NCBI GenBank assembly: GCA_022788065.1 | Contig: JALEWG010000143.1 | Location: 1 to 36,648 of the forward strand | Source: Lachnospiraceae bacterium | GTDB taxonomy: Bacteria > Bacillota > Clostridia > Lachnospirales > Lachnospiraceae | Direction of reading: 5' to 3' | Length of the DNA: 36,648 bases | Part shown: positions 9,249 to 18,425 of the stretch, piece after piece | Layout: the number at the start of each line of letters is the position of its first letter | How positions within the stretch are numbered: the first letter of the stretch is position 1 | The notes under the pieces: generated by a model | The model's database searches: none | What the model was told of the DNA's origin: nothing | What the model saw: only the letters and a program-made list of their open reading frames with translations | Translations under genes and position numbers: made by a program

Positions 9249-9535
9249 AAAAAAACCCTCTGCATTTCTGCAAAGGGCGAAATATCCGCGTTACCACCTT
9301 TATTCACCGGCAAAAAATATCCGGCAATCTCGTTTCGGGCGTTAACGGACCCATCCGTGAGCAGTTACTTTCCCTTTCGCCGCCCAGGCTCAAAAGCTAC
9401 CTTCTGTATCCACATCCCGAAACTGTCTTTCAGCCTTTGAACAGTTCTCTCTGACGGAGCCGGATCCATACTCCTCTTTTTCAAAGCCTTTTTCTGTATA
9501 TCCGGTCAGGCAATGTATCGCGTTTCCGACCGGGT
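9249..9535 (-). promoter_or_regulatory. T-box leader (putative valine-responsive) with terminator
   Basis: Minus strand contains AGTA/AGAGAG stem I elements, conserved T-box AAGGTGGTAACGCGG, and terminator CCCTTTGCAGAAATGCAGAGGGTTTTTTT. Possible GTA (Val) specifier in AGAAGGTAGCTTTTGAGCC. Confidence 0.85.
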
Positions 9536-9541
9536 AAATTA

Positions 9542-9570
9542 ACTATAGTAGAATCCGGTCCGCTTGTCAA
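9542..9570 (-). promoter_or_regulatory. Sigma-A promoter of T-box/valS operon
   Basis: Minus strand TTGACA - 17 nt - TATAGT. Confidence 0.8.
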
Positions 9571-9613
9571 GTGTTCTTGTATGATTTTTCCGTCCTGTTT
9601 TCTCCGTATACCG

Positions 9614-11146
9614 TCAGTACATGAAGATCGGAGCCATGGGACCGACCGGCAGGCCCGCAAAATACCAGACGGCAAGCATGATGATCCAAGCTCCCAGAAA
9701 GCAGACCGAATAGGGAAGCATCATGGAGATCATGGTCCCGATTCCGGCCTGTTTATCATACTTTCTCGCAAAGGCCACGATCATCGGGAAATATGCCATG
9801 AGCGGCGAGATGATGTTGGTGGCAGAATCGCCGATCCGGTACAGGCACTGGGTAAACTCCGGACTGATTCCGAACTGCATCATGAGCGGCACAAAGACAG
9901 GCGCCATCAGCGCCCATTTCGCACTTGCAGACCCCATGATCAGGTTGAGAAATGCCGACAGGAGGATGAATGCTGCCATGAGAGGAAATCCAGTGACACC
10001 CGCTGCCTTTAATGCCTCCCCTCCGTTCACCGCGATGATCGACGCCAGGTTGGAATAGCTGAAATAGTCGATAAACTGGGAGGCCACAAACGCGAGAAGT
10101 AAATAATCACCGAGACCCGACAGTGCTTTTGCCGCAATGGAAGCAATATCCCGGTCAGATTTTACCGTACCGGCAGCCACGCCGAAAACGATACCGGGGA
10201 TCAAAAAAAACAGCATCAGCAGAGGAATCAGACCGTTCATAAACGGCGATTTTACGATACTCCCTTCATTTCCTCGCAGGATTCCGTTTTTCGGGATCAC
10301 AAAAAGCATGATCACCGCCGTGTAGACCAGGACAGATAATCCGGCAATCCGGAGTGCTTTTCTCTCTTTCTCATTTAACGGCTCCATGGAGAGTCCCTCT
10401 CCGTGATATTCCCCTGCCCGCGGAATGATGATTTTTTCTGTCACAAGAGTCCCCACCGCTACCAGCATAGGCACGGACGCCACCGTGAAAAAATAATTGG
10501 CCGTGGGAAGCACCTCGTAGGAGGGATCAAAAAGACCCGCGGCTTCCTGTGTGATGCCTGCCAGAAGCGGATCGATGGTGCCAAGGACCAGATTTCCGAG
10601 ATAGCCCGCCGACACACTGGCAAACCCGCAGTACAAACCCGCCAGAGGATTTTTTCCGAATCCCATAAACACTACGGCGCCCAGAGGGATCAGAACCACA
10701 TAGCTCACATCACCTGCCACGTTGGACATGACTCCGATAAAAATGAGTACGGCTGTCACCAGATTTTCAGGCGCCGCCATCACCGTTTTTCTCATAACCG
10801 CATCCACGAGTCCGCATCCTTCGGCCACGCCGACACCGATCATGCTCACAACAACCGTCCCTAACGGCGCAAAGCCGGTAAAGTTGCTCACGACACCGGT
10901 CAGCATATGGATCAGTCCTTCCCGCGAAAGGAGCGAGACCGCAGCCGCCGTCTTTTTCGTGACCTCACCGGTCTGTGCGTCTACAGACTGAAACGTGACG
11001 GAGAGACCGGCTCCGGCACAGAAAGCCGAAATAACCGCCAGAAAGACCGTAAGGATCACAAAAATAGTAACCGGGTGGGGAAGCGCGTTCCCCACCCGTT
11101 CAATTCCATCCAGAAAACCGGAGAAACCATTCTTTTTTCCTGCCAT
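9614..11146 (-). CDS. AbgT family transporter
   Basis: 510 aa polytopic protein; IERVGNALPHPVTIFVIL, MGSASAKWALMAPVFVPLMM and DSATNIISPLMAYFPMIV typical of AbgT (p-aminobenzoyl-glutamate transporter) family. Confidence 0.88.
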   Translation of the reverse strand: MAGKKNGFSGFLDGIERVGNALPHPVTIFVILTVFLAVISAFCAGAGLSVTFQSVDAQTGEVTKKTAAAVSLLSREGLIHMLTGVVSNFTGFAPLGTVVVSMIGVGVAEGCGLVDAVMRKTVMAAPENLVTAVLIFIGVMSNVAGDVSYVVLIPLGAVVFMGFGKNPLAGLYCGFASVSAGYLGNLVLGTIDPLLAGITQEAAGLFDPSYEVLPTANYFFTVASVPMLVAVGTLVTEKIIIPRAGEYHGEGLSMEPLNEKERKALRIAGLSVLVYTAVIMLFVIPKNGILRGNEGSIVKSPFMNGLIPLLMLFFLIPGIVFGVAAGTVKSDRDIASIAAKALSGLGDYLLLAFVASQFIDYFSYSNLASIIAVNGGEALKAAGVTGFPLMAAFILLSAFLNLIMGSASAKWALMAPVFVPLMMQFGISPEFTQCLYRIGDSATNIISPLMAYFPMIVAFARKYDKQAGIGTMISMMLPYSVCFLGAWIIMLAVWYFAGLPVGPMAPIFMY

Positions 11147-11249
11147 TCCCTGTTTTCCTCCTAACTTTAGGAATTACACGCTTAAGAATCTTCTCTTCCA
11201 GTTTACCCATATTTCAGAAAAACTCTCATGACCGGACTGTTTTTTTCAA

Positions 11250-12062
11250 TCAGATCATTTTCCGGTACTGATATTTCCAGTTGTTGACAAGCTCGCCGGC
11301 CTCCGCCAGACGCTTGATCGGATCCTTTTCAAAGATCTGCCTGATCCTTGTCACGGCAGACGCCTCCTCTGCTTCCTTCCGGATCGCCTCCAGTTCTTCA
11401 TCCCACTGTTTTGTCTCTTCCTTATTTAGAACCTCACTGTAACGCTCCTTCATGGTGAGCTCAGGCTCCAGACGGGTAAGAAAATACATGCGTTTTAAAT
11501 ATATTCTGTCGTTCTTTTCATTCCAGGCGCAGTCATAGGCGTACATGGCTTTCTGATAGCAGAACAGTTTTGCGTAGCAGGCTGCGATATTGTTCCAGAT
11601 CCTGCTCTTAAAATCCCCTGAAAGCCGGCTTCCTCTGCCCGGTTCCAGAATCTTTTCATACATGGAGACAGCCTTTCCGAAAAGATTCAGGCTGTAGTAA
11701 TAATCCGCCCTACGCTTCGCATATTCGTCCTCCGGCAGTTTTCTCAGATTGGAAATTGTCTGGCGATACCTCGCCTGTTCCTGCGGCGTGTAGTATGCAC
11801 ACTCTGAGAGGATCAGGAACAGCAATTCGTCCGACGGTCCCCGGCTATCCAGCCATTTTTCGATCCGCTCTGCCAGAAACGGCATACAGAGTCCTGTACG
11901 CAGAAACTCCGCCAGATTCTGATTGACAAAATCCTCCATCACCAGCAGTGGATGGTGATAAATGACATAGCATAGCTCCTGGGAAGAATAGATGTGTATT
12001 CCCAGTTCCTCGATAAAATACGGGGAAGGTACCGGTTCCTGTCTGCATAAAAGTAAACTCAT
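11250..12062 (-). CDS. TPR-like protein of unknown function in DUF5716/DUF5717 cluster
   Basis: 270 aa; helical-repeat C-terminal half (YYSLNLFGKAVSMYEKIL ... WNNIAACYAKLFCYQKAMYAYDCAW); ATGA overlap with upstream gene. Confidence 0.7.
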   Translation of the reverse strand: MSLLLCRQEPVPSPYFIEELGIHIYSSQELCYVIYHHPLLVMEDFVNQNLAEFLRTGLCMPFLAERIEKWLDSRGPSDELLFLILSECAYYTPQEQARYRQTISNLRKLPEDEYAKRRADYYYSLNLFGKAVSMYEKILEPGRGSRLSGDFKSRIWNNIAACYAKLFCYQKAMYAYDCAWNEKNDRIYLKRMYFLTRLEPELTMKERYSEVLNKEETKQWDEELEAIRKEAEEASAVTRIRQIFEKDPIKRLAEAGELVNNWKYQYRKMI

Positions 12063-13285
12063 ACCATTACCTCCTGACGGATCGCCGCGTCTGTTTTCGG
12101 AAACAGCTCCCCGAATCCGCGGTCCACGATTTTGACTGCCATGGTCTTCTCATCGAGGAATCCCACTGCGATCCGGACTCTCGTCGTTCGGTTGGGGCGT
12201 TTCGGAAATCCCTCTAACGGAATCCTGACCACACGCTTCTGTTTCGGATCCTGATGCGGTGTGATGGTCAGTTCGATCTCATCCTGATCATCCAGAATGA
12301 CTTCCAGAACACTTCTGGCCTCGTACCAGCTTTCGCCGGCTGACGCAAGCGCGATCTGTACTTTCGTATCCCGCTTCATAACCTCCATGGATACTGTCGA
12401 TTTCAGCTTCCCCTCACAGATACAGATAAACGGGTAGGATGTTCTCTCATGCAGGTAATCTTCCGCCTTGAATGCGGCTCCTCTCGCAAACAGCGACGGT
12501 TCCACAAACACACGGCGGCGATTGCACACCTGTTTCATAAAATCCGGCGCCCAGTCGGTCTTTGAAAATCCCTTTCCTGTCAGAAATACCGACGAAAACA
12601 GTTTTTTCTTCAGAAATCTGTCGCCGCAGGCACAGAGGATCCGGTCCGCCATCCTGGCGCCGGAAGGGGTTTCCAGCACGTTCAGACTGAAGGCCTCCTC
12701 CAGATTTTCCTCCTCCGCAATCGCAGTCATCTGTCTGGGGCCGCGCGTCACCTTCAGTTCGTAATAGCAGAGTTCCTCGTCTGACAGAGAAAACATCCCC
12801 ACCTGTCCGCCCCAGACATCTCTCCTCTGGCTTAACACATAGTACACAAAGCATTCCGTGCGGCTCACGATATGGATATGTTCTTTTGATATGCCGAGAT
12901 ATTCCGCACAGCCCACCAGTTCATCCATCAGCTTCATTTCCATGTTTTTCAGGGAGATCACAAGCTCCGCTGCCGGAACTTCCGGATATTCCGCCCGGAT
13001 CATGTCAAACAGCTTTTCCAGATATTTTCCAAGTAACCAGACTCCGCCGTATTTCACCGAAGAAATGGTGGCTGTTCCGTCCTTCAAAGCCAGACTTAAC
13101 AGCTTGTCAACAATGACGCCCTCGCCCACCAGCGTGTATTTAAATGCTTCCTCACCGATCCACCAGTCTTCTTTCGTTTTCTTTCTGCAAATGACGGTGG
13201 GAAGAATCCAAGTCTCCTCACGCCCCAGGACAGCCGCCTGAGTGTACGTGTCACAGAGATCAATTCCAATTATCAGCTTCTCCAT
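12059..13285 (-). CDS. DUF5716-type Hsp70/actin-fold protein
   Basis: 408 aa; N-terminal phosphate-loop-like IIGIDLCDTYTQAAV, middle SRTECFVYYVLSQ, VFLTGKGF adenosine-like motif, C-terminal beta-rich region ending DRGFGELFP. Confidence 0.7.
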   Translation of the reverse strand: MEKLIIGIDLCDTYTQAAVLGREETWILPTVICRKKTKEDWWIGEEAFKYTLVGEGVIVDKLLSLALKDGTATISSVKYGGVWLLGKYLEKLFDMIRAEYPEVPAAELVISLKNMEMKLMDELVGCAEYLGISKEHIHIVSRTECFVYYVLSQRRDVWGGQVGMFSLSDEELCYYELKVTRGPRQMTAIAEEENLEEAFSLNVLETPSGARMADRILCACGDRFLKKKLFSSVFLTGKGFSKTDWAPDFMKQVCNRRRVFVEPSLFARGAAFKAEDYLHERTSYPFICICEGKLKSTVSMEVMKRDTKVQIALASAGESWYEARSVLEVILDDQDEIELTITPHQDPKQKRVVRIPLEGFPKRPNRTTRVRIAVGFLDEKTMAVKIVDRGFGELFPKTDAAIRQEVMV

Positions 13286-13302
13286 CTTTTCACCCTAAAC
13301 TC

Positions 13303-16300
13303 CTATAGCAGCGGGAACAGTTTTTCCGCTGCCAGGTTATCTGTCACATAGCCTGTCATCGCTTCTTTCAGCTTCCTGTCCTCTTTCATCCCCAGATAAA
13401 GGCTCATGGAATTCAGACAGGAAAAACGGTTTCGTTTGTCGCCTGCCGGAACCTCTACACAGGAAATCTCACCCTCGGCTTTCTTTGCCGCCGTGCCGTT
13501 CTCTTCCTCCCAGACCTCATACTCCATGATCTCACCCTCAAACAGAAGCTTCTGACGGATATAGATGCCCTTATATATCATCCGGAACTCTTCCTCATGG
13601 AATTCCTCCTCGTCCGGAAGGATTCTGATTTTTAACACCGGATGCCGGTCCGGACTCCCGTGATATTCAATGATTTCCTTGTCCATGATATCACCGGGGA
13701 TATCCGCGTACGGCGCAAGCTTCCGGAAATAGGCAAAAATGAACCCCTGCCCGGTCAGTACAGCCATCACACGCCTGCAGAGCCTTCCCTGTTCCTCCGT
13801 GAGTGCGGGCAGTCCGGAATAAAATTTCGTAAGTGCCAGCAGATAGATCTCCGGTACCTTTCGTATCTCCGTACTGGACGAAACGGCTCCCTCCAGATAA
13901 GCGAACACCCGGTCTCCGGGAACCACGTCCTTAAGGAAATATCCCACACATTTCACAGTAAAATATGCACGGACGATCACATCTCCCGTTTTCTTCCGGC
14001 TGGCATAAAAATCAAACACCGTGTCCAGATGCCTGTCATTGCCCGTAAACAACATCTGAGCCAGAAGCCGTTCCTCCAGATCATACGTCTCCACATGTTC
14101 TCTGACTGCCTGGACCAGAATTCTGTACATGGCCCCGCATGTCCCGTTGTAATGCTCACAGAGATAGTCGAGGATCACACTGTCCGCGTGACCTCCCGCG
14201 AACACACGGTATGCAAGGTGAAGGAGGAGCTCGTCCTCGTCGAACAGCTTCTGTAAGATCATGCGGCTGCACAGTTTCAACAGCCTCTTGACGCGGATGC
14301 CGTCCTCTCCGTATTCCCGGATCATCTCATAAGCTTCCGCAAAATAATTCTGCGTGATCAGCGTCTCACAGACATCGATCCGCTTTTCTCTCGAAAGTTT
14401 TTTCTTATCCAGGCGGAGCAGACAGTTTCCGCTCTCCTCCGCCATGGTCTCATCCTCACTCTGTACCTGCTTTTTATAGAAAGCGAGGATCCGTCCAAGC
14501 ATCTGCTGCTGGCAGAGCGGCCTGATCTCAAATGTATCCAGCGCCTGTTCCAGGATCTTCACCTCGTCTGCGATGATCTCCTCTTTCTTCATAATCTCCT
14601 GGCAGGCCCGCATTTTAAGCATCGGGTGATCCGGATCGATCTCAAAGCAACGCTCGATCAGTTCCGGTTCATCCATAACCGGCTCCGTCGTATAGTCCAC
14701 ATCCATATACCGGTTCCCGTATGCATCCTGAAACAGAATCACACAGTTGTCAAAAAACAGCGGCACATAGGCAGCGTTGTTCTGCAGCACATAGGCATCC
14801 TCTCCGGCAGTCATCTCATTGCACACGATCACATATTTCATGGCGCTGTCGCTGCATACGATCCGGTTGGATTTGAGAATTGCCGGCAGGACTTCCGCCA
14901 TCTGACGGTCGATGATCTCACGGTAGATCATCCGCCTGTATATCACGGCGAGATTACTGTTGATATGTGACTGGAACAACTGCTCCATGGCAAACTGCTC
15001 CATCGGCCGCTCGTAGGACCGGTACAGAGAAGTTCCGGGTTCCACATGCTCCAGAATATTCCGGTACAGCACGGAACGGCTGTACTGGTCCAGGTGACTG
15101 TGTTCATAGGAAAAGTATAAAAGTACCTGTTTTGGCAGCTTTCTGTCATAATTTTTCGGAAGCGAGTAAAGATAATACTCGTAAAGCCTCGTGAGGCTGA
15201 TTTCCTCCTCAATTCCCTTTTCATACCAGGAAAAGCTCGTTTCATTCCGCACATTGCCCTTGATCAGAAGGCAGCAGATCGCCGTCAGCATTTCCTTCGT
15301 CGGGAAACGTTCATAGAGGATCGAAAGAATCCTGTAATACAGCCGGTGGAAGAATTTCGCGCCGGAGGCCAGAGACGCTGTCGTTTCCGCAAGCGTCTTC
15401 CCGATCATTCCATGAACCGCACCGAAATAGAGCGCATGGATCTCAAACGACTCCATTGCAGTCAGAAGCTCCGGGTGCATGTCCAGAAGTCTGCATGTCT
15501 CAATATAGAGAAACGGACTGTGACAGCCGTTTTTAAATTGCTGACGGAAGCTGTCATAAAGCGCGCCCGGTTCATCGGACATCTCCGGTTCCAGCTTAAG
15601 AAGCAGCATCTGAAGATAGAATCTCCCTTTCCGATCGTCCAGTTTTCTGCGAATCAGCCGGATCACCGCATCCTTCTTCCCCGGATCGGGATCGATCCGA
15701 TACTGGAGATACTGGTAGAAGCAATAAAGAGTTCCGAGCCGTTCCCTCTCCGCCACGATCTGCTCCGCGCATTCATCAAGACAGAGCGCTGCCTGGTCCG
15801 AACGTCCGGATTCCAGATATACTTCCGCCTGCAGGAGGGAGAGCACCATGGAATTCCCGTTTGCCCCCCGGATCGCGTCCAACTCCTTCTGCATTCGGTT
15901 GAGGATCATGGATTCCTCATAGGTACGGCTCTCCAGATCTTCTCTTAACTTCATATACCGACAGACTCCGGCCTTGCTGATGCCGTTCTCGCGTACCGGG
16001 TTCTCAGCGGAACCGCCCATGGCCTCAACCGGTATCACCGTATCACCGTGAGCTGTAATCAGACGGATCGCACCGAGATTCTTTCCTTTATGCATCCGCT
16101 CCGGATGAATCTTAAATCGAAGATCAAAGCGGTCATTCTCAAAATCCGCCTGCGTGATCACCTTCTTCGGAAGCTCGATAAAATCGCCGTCAGCCCTGAC
16201 TTCCATATACAGATATCCCCAGGTATTCCTGGTCAGAACGATCTTATCGCCGATCACGTCAGAGAGACTGTCATACTTTTTCCGGGAAGCGGAAAGCGTC

Positions 16301-16878
16301 AGCTCAATGGGCTCCTTGACTCCCAGCGCCAGAAAAAATTCCTCCAGCGCATTCTGCCGGTTTCCATGTCCTTTTAATCCCTCATAGACCGTCCGGGCAT
16401 GAGTGTCCTGCATAAACGGAGCCTCTGTAAAATCCCGGTACTCCATAAGACGGAGCGCCAGGTCCATGTCCTTTTGGGCCAGATCCGCAAAATCAGCAGC
16501 CGTCTTAAGTGTAGTGATCACACGCACCGAGGATGTCATTTCCACATGGAACACAAAAGGAATCTCCCTCTCCCCGCTGTTGGTCACAAGAAACAGAGAT
16601 CCACGGATCGTATCCCCGTTTTCGCACCAGGAAGTGTCCACTTCATATGTAATATGATTTCTGAGCCCGCCGAACGCGCTGTTCAATACTTTCACCCGCG
16701 AATGGCTGGAATAAGCCAGACCTTTGATATACAGATTATTTTCACTGGAAACAAACAGTTCTCTTTTATATACAGTGTTACTCCCCAGCGTCTCCTCCAC
16801 CGATTCCGGGGAAAGAAACAGTCTGGGAAGCTCCGCGTCCACAATTCCTCTTGCCAGACGGTTGATCCGTTCTCTCAT
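13303..16878 (-). CDS. DUF5717-type large protein (1191 aa)
   Basis: Two beta-rich N-terminal segments followed by a long alpha-helical repeat region; no signal peptide or TM visible; directly upstream of the DUF5716-type gene. Confidence 0.7.
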   Translation of the reverse strand: MRERINRLARGIVDAELPRLFLSPESVEETLGSNTVYKRELFVSSENNLYIKGLAYSSHSRVKVLNSAFGGLRNHITYEVDTSWCENGDTIRGSLFLVTNSGEREIPFVFHVEMTSSVRVITTLKTAADFADLAQKDMDLALRLMEYRDFTEAPFMQDTHARTVYEGLKGHGNRQNALEEFFLALGVKEPIELTLSASRKKYDSLSDVIGDKIVLTRNTWGYLYMEVRADGDFIELPKKVITQADFENDRFDLRFKIHPERMHKGKNLGAIRLITAHGDTVIPVEAMGGSAENPVRENGISKAGVCRYMKLREDLESRTYEESMILNRMQKELDAIRGANGNSMVLSLLQAEVYLESGRSDQAALCLDECAEQIVAERERLGTLYCFYQYLQYRIDPDPGKKDAVIRLIRRKLDDRKGRFYLQMLLLKLEPEMSDEPGALYDSFRQQFKNGCHSPFLYIETCRLLDMHPELLTAMESFEIHALYFGAVHGMIGKTLAETTASLASGAKFFHRLYYRILSILYERFPTKEMLTAICCLLIKGNVRNETSFSWYEKGIEEEISLTRLYEYYLYSLPKNYDRKLPKQVLLYFSYEHSHLDQYSRSVLYRNILEHVEPGTSLYRSYERPMEQFAMEQLFQSHINSNLAVIYRRMIYREIIDRQMAEVLPAILKSNRIVCSDSAMKYVIVCNEMTAGEDAYVLQNNAAYVPLFFDNCVILFQDAYGNRYMDVDYTTEPVMDEPELIERCFEIDPDHPMLKMRACQEIMKKEEIIADEVKILEQALDTFEIRPLCQQQMLGRILAFYKKQVQSEDETMAEESGNCLLRLDKKKLSREKRIDVCETLITQNYFAEAYEMIREYGEDGIRVKRLLKLCSRMILQKLFDEDELLLHLAYRVFAGGHADSVILDYLCEHYNGTCGAMYRILVQAVREHVETYDLEERLLAQMLFTGNDRHLDTVFDFYASRKKTGDVIVRAYFTVKCVGYFLKDVVPGDRVFAYLEGAVSSSTEIRKVPEIYLLALTKFYSGLPALTEEQGRLCRRVMAVLTGQGFIFAYFRKLAPYADIPGDIMDKEIIEYHGSPDRHPVLKIRILPDEEEFHEEEFRMIYKGIYIRQKLLFEGEIMEYEVWEEENGTAAKKAEGEISCVEVPAGDKRNRFSCLNSMSLYLGMKEDRKLKEAMTGYVTDNLAAEKLFPLL

Positions 16879-17044
16879 AATACAATCACCCTAAAATTTT
16901 CATAGTGGTATTATCATATCACATTTTTAACTCAAATACACTACAAATTTCGACGAAAGTCCTCCTTTTTCTTTTTCGCCGCAGTGCAGTCCCTGCAAGG
17001 CTTTCTATGCCGGGAATGAAGTTTTTTATATAGTAAAAAAAGGC

Positions 17045-17073
17045 TTGAATCCCAATCCATAAACCTGTAAAAT
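17045..17073 (+). promoter_or_regulatory. Sigma-A promoter for the DUF4364-type gene
   Basis: TTGAAT - 17 nt - TAAAAT, 42 nt upstream of the start codon. Confidence 0.6.
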
Positions 17074-17114
17074 AGAAGTACGGTCTTTCCAGTATTTACA
17101 AAGGAGCAGTATTT

Positions 17115-17639
17115 ATGTTATCAGATCCCATCACTTTATACAAACTCATGATTCTGTACATGCTCGGACATGTAAATTTTCCGCTGACCAATGCCCAGCT
17201 GACAGATTTCTTTCTTGAACATGAATACACCACCTATTTCACACTCCAGCAGGCGCTCAACGAACTGTGTGAAGCCGGCCTTGTGAAAATGGAATCTATC
17301 CACAACATCTCCCGCTATGAGATCACAAAAGAAGGGGAGGATACACTCTCCTTTTTCGGCAATAATATTTCTTCCGGTATTATCGAGGACATCGACACAT
17401 ACCTGAAGGAAAACAAATTCCGCCTCCGCAGTGAAGTCGGGATCATCTCCGATTTTTACAAATCGACAAATCAGGACTATATTGTCCACTGCGAAGTCCG
17501 GGAAGGAAAGGCTGTTCTGATCAATCTGGACGTTTCGGTTCCTGACAAGGAACAGGCGGAAATCATGTGCGGACACTGGAAAGACAGGAGTCAGGAAATC
17601 TACTCCTATGTCATGCGTACCCTGATGAAATCCCACTAG
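17115..17639 (+). CDS. DUF4364 family protein (winged-helix-like)
   Basis: 174 aa MLSDPITLYKLMILYMLGHVNFPLTNAQLTDFFLEHEYTTYFTLQQALNELCEAGLV; AAGGAG RBS. Confidence 0.85.
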   Translation: MLSDPITLYKLMILYMLGHVNFPLTNAQLTDFFLEHEYTTYFTLQQALNELCEAGLVKMESIHNISRYEITKEGEDTLSFFGNNISSGIIEDIDTYLKENKFRLRSEVGIISDFYKSTNQDYIVHCEVREGKAVLINLDVSVPDKEQAEIMCGHWKDRSQEIYSYVMRTLMKSH

Positions 17640-17648
17640 GAGGTATCG

Positions 17649-17834
17649 ATGAAGAAAAATAAAAAGTCCCCGCTGCAGAAAAAGATAACCGCAGCAGGGA
17701 AAAAGATCAGGTTTCTTAAAATCAAACTGTATCTTCTCATGGTGCTTCCCGTGTGTATCCTCACGCTGGGAAAAGCTGTGATAAAAGAATATATCAGGAT
17801 CCGCTTCTCTGATCCATCGCTATCCGGTCAATAA
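17649..17834 (+). CDS. Small basic membrane-associated protein, unknown
   Basis: 61 aa; good RBS (AGGAGGTATCG ATG) 9 nt after the preceding stop; one hydrophobic segment (LKIKLYLLMVLPVCILTL); 3' end overlaps ysxC antisense. Confidence 0.5.
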   Translation: MKKNKKSPLQKKITAAGKKIRFLKIKLYLLMVLPVCILTLGKAVIKEYIRIRFSDPSLSGQ

Positions 17835-18396
17835 GCTCCCAGATCTCCTCACGTCCCTGTTTGGTTTCTGCCGAAAACGCAATCAGAATGTCTTCCTTCT
17901 CCATTCCGAGCCCGGTCCGAAGAAGCTTCACCTGCTTCTGGATCTGGCTCCTGTTGATCTTATCTAACTTCGTAGCAATGATCACCGGACGAAATCCGTT
18001 GTACACGATCCAGTCATACATGGTTTTATCATTGGCCGACGGCTCGTGACGGATGTCCACCAACAGGAACACACATTTTAACATTTTCGATTTGTGGAGA
18101 TAATTTTCGATCATCTTCCCCCACTTTTCTTTTTCCGACTGGGATACCTTTGCGTAACCGTATCCCGGCAGATCCACATAGTACAGCTCGTCGTTGATAT
18201 TATAGAAATTGATGGTCTGGGTCTTTCCGGGCTGCGCCGAAGTCCTCGCAAGCGACTTCCGGTTCATGAGCGCATTGATCAGCGATGACTTTCCCACGTT
18301 GGATTTCCCGGCGAACGCGAATTCCGGCTTTGTGTTCTCCGGAATTTTACTCGTCACGCCGCAGACTGTTTCCAGTGCCACATTTTTTATAACCAT
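17794..18396 (-). CDS. ysxC: Ribosome biogenesis GTP-binding protein YsxC/EngB
   Basis: G1 AGKSNVGKSSLINAL, G3 DLPGYGYAKVS, G4 ATKLDKI. Confidence 0.95.
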   Translation of the reverse strand: MVIKNVALETVCGVTSKIPENTKPEFAFAGKSNVGKSSLINALMNRKSLARTSAQPGKTQTINFYNINDELYYVDLPGYGYAKVSQSEKEKWGKMIENYLHKSKMLKCVFLLVDIRHEPSANDKTMYDWIVYNGFRPVIIATKLDKINRSQIQKQVKLLRTGLGMEKEDILIAFSAETKQGREEIWELIDRIAMDQRSGS

Positions 18397-18425
18397 GGTT
18401 TCCTCCGTTCTGTCGGTCCTGTTTT

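Noticed and set aside
9581-10012. 143-aa plus-strand ORF
   Set aside because: Antisense to the AbgT gene; Arg/His/Asp-rich shadow frame.
13642-14256. 204-aa plus-strand ORF
   Set aside because: Shadow of the 1191-aa minus-strand gene; no family resemblance.
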